A DNA stretch of 64,000 nucleotides from Candidatus Zixiibacteriota bacterium (GCA_024280775.1 JAJRPM010000002.1:124001-188000); one strand, 5' to 3'; shown: positions 17,795 through 27,137, numbered from the stretch's first letter. Numbers and translations: made by a program. The notes: generated by a model not told the origin, from the letters alone.

Positions 17795-17836
17795 AATGCA
17801 AAAAGGCCGCCGTTAATACGGCGGCCTTTTTGCATT
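17795..17836. terminator. Strong bidirectional intrinsic terminator
   Basis: A 19-bp perfect inverted repeat with a 4-base TAAT loop: GGCCGCCGT and ACGGCGGCC in the core, flanked by A5 on the left and T5 on the right. It lies 20 bp after the FMN reductase stop and between convergent genes, so it can terminate both. Confidence 0.95.
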
Positions 17837-17860
17837 TGTAGCATCACGTAGTGAGCTAAT

Positions 17861-17895
17861 GGTTGACAGCTAGTGGTTGACAGCTAGTGATTGAC
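17861..17895. repeat. 14-bp tandem repeat, 2.5 copies, overlapping a stop codon
   Basis: GGTTGACAGCTAGT occurs at 17861 and 17875, followed by a half copy GATTGAC from 17889. The stop codon of the minus-strand membrane protein (17884-17886) lies inside the second copy, so copy-number change could alter the protein's last residues. Confidence 0.85.
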
Positions 17896-18324
17896 ATTGT
17901 GCGGCGAGTGACTCATCGGTCCGCTTTGCGGACTGACACGGCGCAGGCCGTCGTCCTTTCCGAAAGCCATGATGCCGACAGAGATGAAGTTCACGAATGG
18001 CACTAGCATCATGAACCCCATTAGTGATGACTTGCCGAGTTTACGAGCAACTTCCATCCAAAGCATCGCGAAGAATACGAAGTTTGCAATTGGAATCATC
18101 AAGTATAGGAACCAAATCCCGGGCTTTTCGGCCATTTTGATTATCAGCAAGGTGTTCATGATTGGCACCCAACCCCACCATGCGATATCTTCATGGCCGA
18201 GCTTCTTGGCCATTGTTACAAATGCGAATGAGAAATACACATAAATCGTGACCATAAACAGCATAAACATCATACCGAATGCTTCGCCGCCTGCAGCTCC
18301 TGTGTTCATCATTTCAGGTTCCAT
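17884..18324 (-). CDS. DUF5684-like small integral membrane protein
   Basis: 146 residues from ATG at 18324, chosen because a GGAGGT ribosome-binding site (18334-18339) lies nine bases upstream; the upstream TTG at 18360 lacks one. Three to four membrane segments are visible: 'GMMFMLFMVTIYVYFSFAFV', 'WGWVPIMNTLLIIKMA', 'WFLYLMIPIANFVFFAMLWM' and 'GFMMLVPFVNFISVGIMAFG'. The WxxxP-x-x-N and 'IPIxNFxxxxxxxxExARKLGK' spacing is typical of DUF5684-type proteins of unknown role. The short C-terminal tail is His/Ser/Pro-rich. Confidence 0.82.
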   Translation of the reverse strand: MEPEMMNTGAAGGEAFGMMFMLFMVTIYVYFSFAFVTMAKKLGHEDIAWWGWVPIMNTLLIIKMAEKPGIWFLYLMIPIANFVFFAMLWMEVARKLGKSSLMGFMMLVPFVNFISVGIMAFGKDDGLRRVSPQSGPMSHSPHNVNH

Positions 18325-18627
18325 TGTCTCGTTACCTCCCCAAAAGTTAAAGTTCCGCAATTACGCGTCTCTAGGTTTCTAGTTTCAACGGTGAAGTAAA
18401 ACGTGATGAGAATTGCCTGGTGTCTTGTTAATATCGGCCAGCATTTCTATCGGAAACACGCAACTATGAAATTTGAGAGGCAGTGGAGATGTGACGGGCT
18501 GTAATGCCTGACCTGGCGGGCGGTTACGCCCGTACTGGCGCTGTGCAAATTTTGAGCTATCTTTCGTAAGCGCTCAAAGAAATGCGCAATTGGATATGAT
18601 ATTGTTCTAGAGAATGGAAAAGCTGTA

Positions 18628-18993
18628 GTGAAATCAAAGCTGGAAAAAGTGTATTTCAGGATAGCCTCATACTTTTTGGCTGTTGGGGTTTTCGGATTTT
18701 TTCGTACGGATTCAGTGGTACCGCTAATAATCACCGGAAGCGCCGGGTTGATTACTGCGCTTTTGGGTATGCGCGTTAAGAGTGGTTCGCTATTGGTGAG
18801 GAATCTTGGCTTGATATGGTTTGCCATATTCGCGTTGGCCTCGCTTTACAGCGCCTTTGGGAGTATTAGCGCACATACTCAGGCAAGGCCCGAGGCGGTC
18901 TACCTGTTTCTCTCAATGGCCCTGCTTTGTGGGGTAGCGTTAGTCTACACATTGAGGGATTCTCGATTCACTCAAAATAGCGATTCCAATTAG
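18628..18993 (+). CDS. Small hypothetical membrane protein
   Basis: 121 residues from GTG 18628. About four hydrophobic segments are visible: 'IASYFLAVGVFGFFR', 'VVPLIITGSAGLITALLG', 'NLGLIWFAIFALASLYSAFG' and 'AVYLFLSMALLCGVALVY'. The short cytoplasm-like tail is Asn/Ser-rich. The frame fits a membrane protein, but no family is recognised and the ribosome-binding site (GGAAA) is weak. It stands alone between a divergent membrane-protein gene and glutamate dehydrogenase. Confidence 0.6.
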   Translation: MKSKLEKVYFRIASYFLAVGVFGFFRTDSVVPLIITGSAGLITALLGMRVKSGSLLVRNLGLIWFAIFALASLYSAFGSISAHTQARPEAVYLFLSMALLCGVALVYTLRDSRFTQNSDSN

Positions 18994-19151
18994 CCCGACA
19001 AGTGGATTTCTTGACTTGACGCGCTTAGGGGCATAGCTTCCGCGATTACCGGCGGCCGAGGGGGCTGTTATTGGAGGTTAATCCAATTTCGATTAGAACT
19101 CTGCCTGCCGGGAGCTACTAGAAGAGGCAACGACTAACAGGAACACAGAAG

Positions 19152-20417
19152 ATGTCAAATGTATCACAGAATCCGTTTGCAATAGCTCAGGCGCAGTTGG
19201 ACAAGGCCGCCAAACTTCTCAATCTTGACGAGGGAACCCATCAGACTTTGCGTGAGCCATTACGCGAATTAGTAGTTTCTTTGCCGGTTCGTATGGACAA
19301 TGGTAAGGTGAAAGTTTTCAAGGCTTTTCGAGTTCAGTATAATGACGCTCGTGGAGCTACCAAGGGGGGAATCAGGTTTCATCCTGAAGAGACGATTGAC
19401 ACAGTGCGCGCATTGAGCGCCTGGATGACCTGGAAGACTGCGGTGGTGGATCTGCCTCTTGGCGGTGGTAAGGGTGGGGTTATTTGTAATCCCAAGGAGA
19501 TGAGTCAGGGCGAACTTGAGCGTCTCAGTCGCGCCTACATACGTCAGGTCGGTAGGATTCTTGGTGAGAAAATGGATTGCCCGGCTCCGGATGTTTACAC
19601 CAATGCTCAAATTATGGCATGGATGGTTGATGAGTATTATTGGATGAACGGTGAGAATCAGTTTGGGATGATTACCGGTAAACCGCTTGAGCTTGGTGGC
19701 TCGGTGGGACGTCACGACGCTACCGCTCGTGGCGGCGTGTATTGTGTTCGTGAAGCCGCCAAGAAACTTGGGATGGATGCTAAGACCACAAGTTATGCTA
19801 TTCAGGGTTTTGGAAATGCCGGTCAATATGCGGCGTTGTTACATCAGGAGATACTTGGTGGTGGAAAGTTAGTTGCTGTTTCCGATAGTCGTGGTGGAAT
19901 TTATAATCCCGACGGACTGGCCCCGAAGAAAATTGTCGCACATAAATTAAAGACCGGGTCGGTTAGCGGGTTCCCGGGGGCAAAAGAGATTTCCAACGCT
20001 GACCTGCTGACACTGGACGTTGATTTGCTTTATCCTGCGGCTTTGGAGCAGGTGATTACCGAAGCTAACGCCAACGATATCAAAGCCAAGATAGTTTGCG
20101 AATTGGCGAACGGGCCGACGACGCCTGAGGCCGATGAGATTCTGCATAAGAAAGGTATTTTTGTAATACCTGACTTTTTGGCGAATGCCGGGGGAGTTAC
20201 CGTTTCCTATTTTGAGATGGTGCAGAACCAATACAACTACCATTGGGATTTAAGAACAGTGTATGAGCGTTTAGATAAGAAAATGACTGTTGCCTTTGCC
20301 GGTGTTTACAAGATGTTGGAAGACCGCAAGAGTGATAATCTCGATATGCGTACGGCGGCATATTTGGTTGCAGTTGAGCGTGTGGCTACCGCGATGAAAT
20401 TGCGCGGTTGGGTCTAG
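19152..20417 (+). CDS. gdhA: Glutamate dehydrogenase (Glu/Leu/Phe/Val dehydrogenase family)
   Basis: 421 residues, the hexameric-GDH length. The substrate domain has 'ARGATKGGIRFHPE' and the catalytic lysine in 'LPLGGGKGGVICNPK', with 'CPAPDVYTN' following. The Rossmann domain shows 'AIQGFGNAGQYAA', and the C-terminal 'CELANGPTTPEADEIL' and 'IPDFLANAGGVTVSYFE' are typical. It interconverts glutamate and 2-oxoglutarate plus ammonium. Cofactor choice is not read from sequence. No linked regulator is visible. Confidence 0.94.
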   Translation: MSNVSQNPFAIAQAQLDKAAKLLNLDEGTHQTLREPLRELVVSLPVRMDNGKVKVFKAFRVQYNDARGATKGGIRFHPEETIDTVRALSAWMTWKTAVVDLPLGGGKGGVICNPKEMSQGELERLSRAYIRQVGRILGEKMDCPAPDVYTNAQIMAWMVDEYYWMNGENQFGMITGKPLELGGSVGRHDATARGGVYCVREAAKKLGMDAKTTSYAIQGFGNAGQYAALLHQEILGGGKLVAVSDSRGGIYNPDGLAPKKIVAHKLKTGSVSGFPGAKEISNADLLTLDVDLLYPAALEQVITEANANDIKAKIVCELANGPTTPEADEILHKKGIFVIPDFLANAGGVTVSYFEMVQNQYNYHWDLRTVYERLDKKMTVAFAGVYKMLEDRKSDNLDMRTAAYLVAVERVATAMKLRGWV

Positions 20418-20518
20418 GTCGCTAAAATCATCCCTTGATAGCTACTTAAGGGAAAATTCCTACGGGAACGGACTCTTTGGGCTTGACGTTGTATAATCTG
20501 ATGAAACAGCCTCCCATA

Positions 20519-20554
20519 GGTTGTGAGATTGGTTGTGAGATTGGTTGTGATATT
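20519..20554. repeat. 12-bp tandem repeat, three copies
   Basis: GGTTGTGAGATT occurs at 20519 and 20531, with a third copy, GGTTGTGATATT, at 20543. It lies in the leader before the envelope protein start at 20678. Read through an upstream TTG start it would encode 'IGCEIGCEIGCDIE', but that start is unlikely. Confidence 0.8.
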
Positions 20555-20677
20555 GAGCGCGTCTTGGGAATAGGATATTTCCTTGAAGGTTCGTCTCAGT
20601 TGTCGCTGGATTCTGTGGGAGCGGATTCTTGCAGTCTTGCGTTTAATCCAGGATTTACTATTTGCAGCAATTCGCCC

Positions 20678-21271
20678 ATGAGATTCTCTAATAATATCTG
20701 CCTCCGAACTTCACTGATTATTTGTATAGCTTTGGGTGTTGTCTTTGCTACAAAAGCGGAAGCGGCGCCATTGCCGGGTAATGGGGGATACTTGAAAGTG
20801 GGTATCGGTTATAGTCCTTTCGCTCGAACAGCTTTGGATGTTACCGATATATCAGTCACTTCGAGTGGTGTGGCTCCTTCGATGGTGGTTGGCATTGTAT
20901 GGGATCACTACAATTCAATGGATATTCGCTGGCAAACGGTTCTGCTTGCTGAATCCGGTGATGCGAGGCAGGGCTATATTGCGCTGACCTATACAAGATA
21001 CTTACGGAAGTATGGCCCGGCCCCTTTTTTTGATATTGGTTTCGGATTTCAGCATGGTCCCTCGGTGGGGGGTGTATCGCGTGTCAATTTTGAGACTGAT
21101 GATGGATTTGGATTCACCGTAGGCGCCGGGCTTCGTTTTAACAAAAAGCTTGAAGTGGCTGCAGACTATAGTCTGGGTTCTACCGGAAGATTCTTTTCTG
21201 CCAATAATAATTTTGATTTTTCATATCAGCAATTAGCATTTTCATTGCGCTACACGCTGTTGGGCGGGTGA
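20678..21271 (+). CDS. Secreted outer-membrane barrel-like protein
   Basis: 197 residues from ATG 20678. I chose this start because it places a good signal peptide at the N-terminus ('LIICIALGVVFATKAEA' then mature 'APLPGNGGYLKVGIGYSPF'); the open frame extends 67 codons further upstream to TTG 20477 through a tandem repeat. The mature part has alternating strands such as 'APFFDIGFGFQHGP', 'FGFTVGAGLRFNKKLEVAADY' (over two strands) and ends 'QLAFSLRYTLLGG', like small OmpA/OmpW-type barrels. Its stop overlaps the GTG start of the next gene. Confidence 0.75.
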   Translation: MRFSNNICLRTSLIICIALGVVFATKAEAAPLPGNGGYLKVGIGYSPFARTALDVTDISVTSSGVAPSMVVGIVWDHYNSMDIRWQTVLLAESGDARQGYIALTYTRYLRKYGPAPFFDIGFGFQHGPSVGGVSRVNFETDDGFGFTVGAGLRFNKKLEVAADYSLGSTGRFFSANNNFDFSYQQLAFSLRYTLLGG

Positions 21272-21987
21272 AAATGAAACGTTCCCCAAAATCTAATTGG
21301 TCGTCTTGCCTTGGTTTGACGCTATGTATGTCACTGATGATGTCCGCGTCTGATCTTTTCGCTGATGATAATGGGAGTGATCCGGGGAGTCATAACCGGA
21401 GATTTTTCGGGGCGGACATTGGAGTAGTTGAGCCTATTGGAAGCGCTGAAGCGTTTTTTCTGCCAAATACGATAGCTTTTGCCGAAGGCGCTCCCGAGCC
21501 ATTTGCTGATTTCTTTAGCGCCGGAATAACGACCAATTTCTATGCGGGAATAATGACCGAGCAGGGTTTTGAATCTTCGGTGTCATTCAAAATCACCAAA
21601 GTAAACTATACGAATCTAGCTCAAGGTATTATTCAGGCTGAGACCAGAGACCTGACCACCGGCGGTTCCTATAGTTCATATTTGCTGGGATCGCAGGTGT
21701 ATATTGGGCAACGCATGCAACCGATTTCCAAGAGTAAGGAATCACTCTATTTTGGCATTGCCGCGGATTTCAGCACGCTCAAGCACTATTCAAATCTGGC
21801 AGTTGTTCCGGATGACCAGACTTTTAGCGTGAGTTTTATTGCAGGTGAGGAGATATTGCTTCTCAATGACAAAAGTACTGACCGTTTATTCACTTTTCGG
21901 GCGCAGATTGAGTTTGTAGCTTTGGCCAGCTCGGAGCGGGCGCGCTATATAGGTCTTACTTTTGGATTTAGGCAGTATTTCCCGTAG
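21268..21987 (+). CDS. Hypothetical secreted envelope protein
   Basis: 239 residues from GTG 21268 (ATG 21274 is equally possible), overlapping the previous stop by four bases, so probably translated as a pair. The signal peptide is 'CLGLTLCMSLMMSASDLFA' and the mature protein begins 'DDNGSDPGSHNRRFFGADIG'. Strand-like segments and the closing 'RYIGLTFGFRQYFP', ending in an aromatic-Pro, suggest an outer-membrane barrel. No family is recognised. Confidence 0.72.
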   Translation: MKMKRSPKSNWSSCLGLTLCMSLMMSASDLFADDNGSDPGSHNRRFFGADIGVVEPIGSAEAFFLPNTIAFAEGAPEPFADFFSAGITTNFYAGIMTEQGFESSVSFKITKVNYTNLAQGIIQAETRDLTTGGSYSSYLLGSQVYIGQRMQPISKSKESLYFGIAADFSTLKHYSNLAVVPDDQTFSVSFIAGEEILLLNDKSTDRLFTFRAQIEFVALASSERARYIGLTFGFRQYFP

Positions 21988-22337
21988 GAATCTCAGAATC
22001 GGAGTTATTGGTCTAGTTGCGAGTGTTAGTTGACTCATTTGGCAGATCGGATGTATATTAGTTATTGAAGCGCGGTTAGGGGTATTCCCGGACTGCGCGC
22101 TGTTTTTTGGCTGTGAATACTGTTTTGGGTTGTGAATATATAGCCAAATCCAATTGGAAACATTTGCTGACTAGCGGCATACAATGATTTGCGGCAAACA
22201 ATGCTTTGAGGCAAATAATGCTCTGAGCTGAGTCGGCGTACTTTAGCAAATACTACGTTAGTAAATATCACACACAGCAGAGTCTATTGGTTGTCTCTTA
22301 GTCTCTGCTGGATTAACAGAAGGATTGAAGGATTGAA
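21988..22337. other. Intergenic region, 350 bp
   Basis: No gene is seen. Around 22183-22230 related words repeat imperfectly ('acaatgatttgcggca', 'acaatgctttgaggca', 'ataatgctctgagctg'), a degenerate 20-bp-scale tandem repeat. The promoter of the cyclophilin gene should lie here, but no clear boxes are visible. Confidence 0.4.
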
Positions 22338-23072
22338 ATGAAAACTGGAAACAAGTATTGGACAAAAGCTGTGTTAGTTGGCGCTTTGGCGTTGACGTTG
22401 GTGGGTATTGGTTGTTCGTCATCACAGGCTGAACGTGAGCCATTGGCCGACACGCCGCAAAAGATGGAATTGATAATCGCTTCTGCTGATTCTCTTGGCG
22501 GGAAGAGTAGTATGAAGAAAGCAAAAACAGAAAAGAAATCAGAAAAGAAAGCAAGTAAGAAGGCTATGGAAGGCAAGTACGAAGCCGAAGTTCGCAACGA
22601 AAAGAATCATATTGTCAAACTTGAGACCAACTACGGTGATTTGGTGCTGGAGTTGTTTCATGATCTCGCCCCGAATCACGCCGATAGTTTCTTGGCGCGG
22701 GTTGAGGATCACTTCTATGAGGGAACAATTTTCCATAGAGTTATCAGCGGGTTTATGATTCAGGGCGGTGATCCTACCGGAACCGGTATGGGCGATCCCA
22801 AGCGACCGGGTTACACACTGAATGCGGAATTCTCCAAGGAGAAGCACAAACGTGGAATTCTTTCAATGGCGCGCTCAAATGATGTGAACTCAGCGTCAAG
22901 CCAGTTTTTTATCTGCCACAAGGATGCGCTATTCCTCGACAACAAGTACACCGCTTTCGGAAATCTTTTGCAGGGGTATGATACGCTCGATAAGATTGCC
23001 GCAGTAAAGAAAGGCGCCAATGACCGTCCTTTGGAAGAAGTGAAGATTCTCAAGACCACGGTTATCAAATAG
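22338..23072 (+). CDS. Peptidyl-prolyl cis-trans isomerase, cyclophilin type, exported
   Basis: 244 residues. A signal peptide, 'AVLVGALALTLVGIGC', ends in Gly-Ile-Gly-Cys, a borderline lipobox, so the protein is periplasmic and perhaps lipid-anchored. A Lys-rich linker (residues ~55-80) precedes the cyclophilin domain, which has 'GTIFHRVISGFMIQGGDP', 'GILSMARSNDVNSASSQFFI' and 'LDNKYTAFGNLLQGYDTLDKI'. The catalytic Arg in FHRV and the Gln/Phe in SQFF are present. It should speed proline isomerisation in folding envelope proteins, next to dxr, rseP and lepB. Confidence 0.92.
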   Translation: MKTGNKYWTKAVLVGALALTLVGIGCSSSQAEREPLADTPQKMELIIASADSLGGKSSMKKAKTEKKSEKKASKKAMEGKYEAEVRNEKNHIVKLETNYGDLVLELFHDLAPNHADSFLARVEDHFYEGTIFHRVISGFMIQGGDPTGTGMGDPKRPGYTLNAEFSKEKHKRGILSMARSNDVNSASSQFFICHKDALFLDNKYTAFGNLLQGYDTLDKIAAVKKGANDRPLEEVKILKTTVIK

Positions 23073-23145
23073 TACAAGAATAATAGGACAAGAATTGGTT
23101 GTCGTTTTATTGGCGATAATGCTGTTCTGTGAATAAAGATATAGA

Positions 23146-24360
23146 GTGACAGGCAAGAAGAAACAGAAAGCCGAAAGCGCCGCGAGTTCTGCAGGAGAAA
23201 GTTCATTTACCAAGCGGTCTATTGTGATCTTGGGGTCGACCGGTTCAATTGGTCGCTCGACTTTGGAGGTGCTTGATGAACATCCGGGGCGCTTTGAGGT
23301 TGTGGCGCTGGCGGCTTATTCTGATGTGAATCGGATAATCGAGCAGGCGGCAAAAGTTCATCCGAAGTATATCTATATGGGTGACCCTGTTGCCGCTGAG
23401 TTTCTACAAGGCGAGCCGATTGGCAGAGAGTGCGAAATTCTCACTGGCAAGGAGAGCATAGCGGCTTTGGCGGCATTGCCTGAAGTTGAGATGGTGGTGA
23501 ATGCGCTTGTTGGCGCTGCGGGGTTGATGGCTTCTTTGGCGGCGGTGGAAAACGGTAAGTATTTGGCTCTGGCTAATAAGGAATCACTGGTAGTTGGTGG
23601 CTCCCTTTTTGAAGATATCGCCCAGCGAACCGGCGCCAAGATTTTGCCGATTGACTCGGAGCATAGCGCCATTTGGCAATGCCTGTCCGCAGGTCGTGAT
23701 AGTGAGGTGCGTCGTTTGATTCTCACCGCTTCGGGTGGACCGTTTCGTCAGTTGGATAAGAGTGAGTTTAAGAATGTGACTCGCGAGGCGGCGTTGAACC
23801 ATCCTACCTGGAAAATGGGCCCTAAGGTTACTATTGATTCCGCGACTTTGATGAACAAAGGATTGGAATTGATTGAGGCGGTTTGGCTTTTTTCGATTCC
23901 GCCGGAGATGGTGTCAATTGTGGTTCATCCGCAGTCTATTGTGCATTCGATGGTTGAATATATTGATTCTTCGGTTGTGGCGCAGATGTCCGCTCCGGAT
24001 ATGAAATTACCGATTACTTATGCTCTTTTTTGGCCGGAGCGTTTGCCCTCGGAATTTGGTCGATTGGATTTTTCGGAATTAGGGGAGTTGACTTTTGCCA
24101 AGCCGGATATTGAGAAGTTTCCAGCGATAAATCTGGCCTACAATGCGGCAGTTATGGGCGGGACAGCTCCGGCGGCGCTTAATGCCGCAAATGAGGTTGC
24201 AGTTGATGCGTTCCTGTTGGGGCGTATAGGGTTCACTCAAATAACCGACATAATAGAAAAGACGCTGATGAATCATCAGGTGGTGGATAAGCCTTCTTTG
24301 CTGGATATTATGGAGGCGGATAGTCGCAGTCGGGAACTTGCAGAGACCTTTGTGAATTGA
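23146..24360 (+). CDS. dxr: 1-deoxy-D-xylulose 5-phosphate reductoisomerase
   Basis: 404 residues from GTG 23146. After a short Lys/Ser-rich lead, the NADPH-binding 'SIVILGSTGSIGRSTLEVL' begins near residue 27. Metal and substrate residues are seen in 'LANKESLVVGG', 'ILPIDSEHSAIWQCL', 'LTASGGPFR', 'HPTWKMGPKVTIDSATLMNK' and 'ANEVAVDAFL'. It makes 2-C-methyl-D-erythritol 4-phosphate, the committed MEP isoprenoid step. The order dxr-rseP-lepB resembles envelope biogenesis clusters in many bacteria. Confidence 0.96.
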   Translation: MTGKKKQKAESAASSAGESSFTKRSIVILGSTGSIGRSTLEVLDEHPGRFEVVALAAYSDVNRIIEQAAKVHPKYIYMGDPVAAEFLQGEPIGRECEILTGKESIAALAALPEVEMVVNALVGAAGLMASLAAVENGKYLALANKESLVVGGSLFEDIAQRTGAKILPIDSEHSAIWQCLSAGRDSEVRRLILTASGGPFRQLDKSEFKNVTREAALNHPTWKMGPKVTIDSATLMNKGLELIEAVWLFSIPPEMVSIVVHPQSIVHSMVEYIDSSVVAQMSAPDMKLPITYALFWPERLPSEFGRLDFSELGELTFAKPDIEKFPAINLAYNAAVMGGTAPAALNAANEVAVDAFLLGRIGFTQITDIIEKTLMNHQVVDKPSLLDIMEADSRSRELAETFVN

Positions 24361-24513
24361 CTCCATAAGCGGGAAGCATCCCAAGAGAAACATGACGGTC
24401 GCAGGTTTAGAAGATTAAGACAGAAGATTAAGATTGCGAATCCGGCAAAAAACTGCGTAACTGATGCGTCCTGATAATTTGAACAAACCAATGAATAGAA
24501 CCGTACAAGAACT

Positions 24514-25587
24514 ATGTTAGCCACACTATATACAATCTTATCTTTTGTTGTCCTGCTTGGGGTTTTGGTATTTATCCATGAGCTGGGACATTTTCTAGTT
24601 GCCAAGAAAGTCGGCATTCGAGTCGACCGTTTTTCATTAGGATTTCCGCCCAATATCTTCTCCTTTAAGTGGCGGGAGACTGAGTATAGTATCGGGATGA
24701 TTCCCTTGGGCGGTTATGTCAAGATGGCCGGCGAGTCGCCCGATGAGGAATCGACTGGCGCTCCTGATGAATATGCTTCGAAGAAAGTTTGGCAGAGGTT
24801 TTTGGTAATTTTCGCCGGGCCTTTTATGAATTATGTGCTGGCGATTTTTGTAACCGCAGGTTTGTTGTTCGCTTATGGAATTCCAACCACCAGCCCTGAT
24901 GAGGCTACAATTGGTCGTGTGGCTCCTGAAAAGCCGGCGGCATTGGCGGGTTTGCAGGGCAACGATGTAGTTATCGCTATTGATGGCGCTCCGATTAAGA
25001 ATTTTGAAGAAATGCGGATGGTTGTACAGCCTAATGGCGGCAAAGCTTTGCAATTCACGTGGCTTCGCGGAACTGACACACTGTCCGGCGAGATTGTGCC
25101 GCTTCGCAGTCCTAGCGCCGGCCCTGATGGTGTAGTTGATACAGTGGGTCGAATTGGTGTTATGGCTAAGGAAATCTATCCAGGTGGAATGGGTTTTGGC
25201 GAATCAATGGCATTGGGATTTGAGGCTACTAATAGGATGATTTGGCAGATTCTGCTGTTCTTGAAGAATCTAATCACTGGTAATGTAGCGGCGAATTCTG
25301 TTGGTGGGCCGATTTATATCGCTCAGCAGTCGGGGGCCGCCGCTCAGCAGGGTTTATTTGCCTTCCTGCAGTTGATGGCGGTTCTTTCGGTAAATCTGGC
25401 GGTTTTGAATGTGCTTCCGATACCGGTGCTTGATGGCGGGCACATGGTTTTTCTGGCGCTGGAGAAACTCAAGGGCTCGCCGGTGACTATTAAGGCTAGA
25501 ATGATTGCTCAGCAGGCGGGGATGTTCTTCTTGCTAGGATATATAATATTTGTTTCATGGAATGATGTAGTGCGCTGGCTGGGATAG
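24514..25587 (+). CDS. rseP: Site-2 zinc metalloprotease RseP
   Basis: 357 residues with three to four membrane segments. The zinc site HExxH is in 'VFIHELGHFLVAKKVG', and the partner Asp is in 'NVLPIPVLDGGHM'. One PDZ domain lies between (around residues 125-210, 'IGRVAPEKPAALAGLQGND'); E. coli RseP has two, but single-PDZ forms are common. It performs intramembrane cleavage, classically of anti-sigma factors and leftover signal peptides. It follows dxr by about 150 bp and precedes lepB by 46 bp. Confidence 0.94.
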   Translation: MLATLYTILSFVVLLGVLVFIHELGHFLVAKKVGIRVDRFSLGFPPNIFSFKWRETEYSIGMIPLGGYVKMAGESPDEESTGAPDEYASKKVWQRFLVIFAGPFMNYVLAIFVTAGLLFAYGIPTTSPDEATIGRVAPEKPAALAGLQGNDVVIAIDGAPIKNFEEMRMVVQPNGGKALQFTWLRGTDTLSGEIVPLRSPSAGPDGVVDTVGRIGVMAKEIYPGGMGFGESMALGFEATNRMIWQILLFLKNLITGNVAANSVGGPIYIAQQSGAAAQQGLFAFLQLMAVLSVNLAVLNVLPIPVLDGGHMVFLALEKLKGSPVTIKARMIAQQAGMFFLLGYIIFVSWNDVVRWLG

Positions 25588-25633
25588 TCAGGCGCGACAC
25601 TGCTATAAGCGTCCTATAACTAGAGACACATGT

Positions 25634-26401
25634 ATGAAACCAACTAAAATGAAGCCCAAGAAGAGGCCGTCACCTCCCCAACCTCCTGAAGGAAGTCAAC
25701 AGGAGTTCATTTGGGAGAACCTGAAAATAGTCATTATTGCATTTGCAATGGCTATGGTCATAAAGACTTCTTTGGTCGAAGCCTACAAAATCCCCAGCGC
25801 CTCAATGGAAGATACACTGTTGGTGGGGGATTTTCTTTTGGCTAACAAGTTTCTTTACGGCGCCAGGCTACCGATTGTTGGCTGGCAACTGCCGGCGATT
25901 CGCGACCCTGAACCGGGAGATGTTTTTATTTTCCGTTACCCGCTTGATCCTAGTGTGAATTACATCAAGCGCTGTGTGGCCGGGCCGGGACAAACGGTGC
26001 ATGTGGTTAACAAAGTTTTGTATGTTGACGGCAAGGTGTTCAAAGATCCTGATGGCGTGAAGTACACCCAGCCGTTTGTGAAACCCAATCTGCATCCCGC
26101 TCCTAATGGCGCTGATTGGAGACAGCCGGATAATTTCGGCCCTTTCAAGGTTCCGCCGGGGCAGTATTTTGCGATGGGCGACAATCGTGATAATTCCTCG
26201 GATTCTCGTTTTTGGGGGACTGTGCCACGTGAGAATGTTTTGGGCAAAGCGATGGTGATACATTGGTCCTGGAGACCTGATGACAATTCGCCGGATATTG
26301 CCCTAGATGACCCGCTCTCTGTGCCTCAGTTGGTGCTCTATAATACCGCGCACTTTGTCCAGCGAGTGCGCTGGGGACGGCTGTTTAGCCCGATTAACTG
26401 A
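25634..26401 (+). CDS. lepB: Signal peptidase I
   Basis: 255 residues. A Pro/Lys-rich cytoplasmic start is followed by one membrane anchor ('IVIIAFAMAMVIKTSLVEAY'). The catalytic Ser lies in 'KIPSASMEDTLLVGDFLL' and the Lys in 'NYIKRCVAGPGQTV', with the later boxes 'FAMGDNRDNSSDSRFWG' present. It cuts signal peptides of exported proteins at the inner membrane; many predicted substrates are in this window. It follows rseP by 46 bp and may share its transcript. Confidence 0.95.
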   Translation: MKPTKMKPKKRPSPPQPPEGSQQEFIWENLKIVIIAFAMAMVIKTSLVEAYKIPSASMEDTLLVGDFLLANKFLYGARLPIVGWQLPAIRDPEPGDVFIFRYPLDPSVNYIKRCVAGPGQTVHVVNKVLYVDGKVFKDPDGVKYTQPFVKPNLHPAPNGADWRQPDNFGPFKVPPGQYFAMGDNRDNSSDSRFWGTVPRENVLGKAMVIHWSWRPDDNSPDIALDDPLSVPQLVLYNTAHFVQRVRWGRLFSPIN

Positions 26402-26495
26402 CGCTCTACCGAATCTTTTCAGTCACAGTGGCTTCTCCAAACCAGGCTATGCTCTTTAGCTTGACAGTCTACATGGCGCCTTGTACTCTAGGCGC

Positions 26496-27137
26496 ATGAT
26501 AACCTTCAGAACCGACAATCTCGCAAAGCGTTTCGGAAGTCGTGGTATCTTTCGTAACCTGTCTTTCGAGGCGCATACCGGTTCGGTTATCGCCTTGACG
26601 GGGCCTAATGGTTCCGGCAAATCTACGCTTTCCAAGATACTAATGGGTTTGTTGCCGGCCAGCGCCGGGACTATTACTGTTACATCTACTATTCCATCTG
26701 TTTCAGAAGATTCTGTGAGTCAGGAGCTTTCACTGGCCGAGCGAATGTTACGCACGGAGGCGGTTACCCCCTATTTTAGTCTATATGACGCTCTGACCGG
26801 ATATGAAAACTTTGCTTTCTTTGCTCGCTTGCGTAATAAGGATTTCGATGTGAAGCATGCTGAAAGTTGGTTGTCGACATTCGGGCTGGCGGGCAGGGGA
26901 GATGACGCTGTCGGGAGTTATTCTTCGGGGATGCGTCAAAGGATGAAGTTTGCTATCAGTTTTGCATTGGAGCCGGAGATACTGTTTCTGGATGAGCCGG
27001 CCAGTAATTTGGATCAAAGTGGCAAGGCGATTGTTTTTGAACAGGCGCAGAAAATCAAGAGTAACGCTTTGATATTTTGGGCGACTAATGAGCCTGACGA
27101 GTTGCAATATGCCGACAAGGTGGTGCGACTTGTTTAA
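26496..27137 (+). CDS. ccmA: Haem exporter ATP-binding protein CcmA
   Basis: 213 residues from ATG 26496 (TTG 26481 is less likely). The ABC ATPase elements are in order: Walker A 'LTGPNGSGKSTLSKIL', signature 'SYSSGMRQRMKFAISFAL', Walker B 'ILFLDEPASNLD' and a switch region where Asn replaces the usual His ('FWATNEPDEL'). Placement directly before ccmB and ccmC identifies it as CcmA, which powers haem release from CcmE during cytochrome c maturation. Its end overlaps the ccmB frame. Confidence 0.9.
   Translation: MITFRTDNLAKRFGSRGIFRNLSFEAHTGSVIALTGPNGSGKSTLSKILMGLLPASAGTITVTSTIPSVSEDSVSQELSLAERMLRTEAVTPYFSLYDALTGYENFAFFARLRNKDFDVKHAESWLSTFGLAGRGDDAVGSYSSGMRQRMKFAISFALEPEILFLDEPASNLDQSGKAIVFEQAQKIKSNALIFWATNEPDELQYADKVVRLV

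Noticed and set aside
20477-20677. 67-codon N-terminal extension of the envelope protein
   Set aside because: It starts with TTG, runs through a 12-bp tandem repeat and would place the signal peptide inside the protein.
22258-22597. Two overlapping minus-strand frames upstream of the cyclophilin
   Set aside because: They are antisense to the signal peptide and lysine linker of a clear gene.
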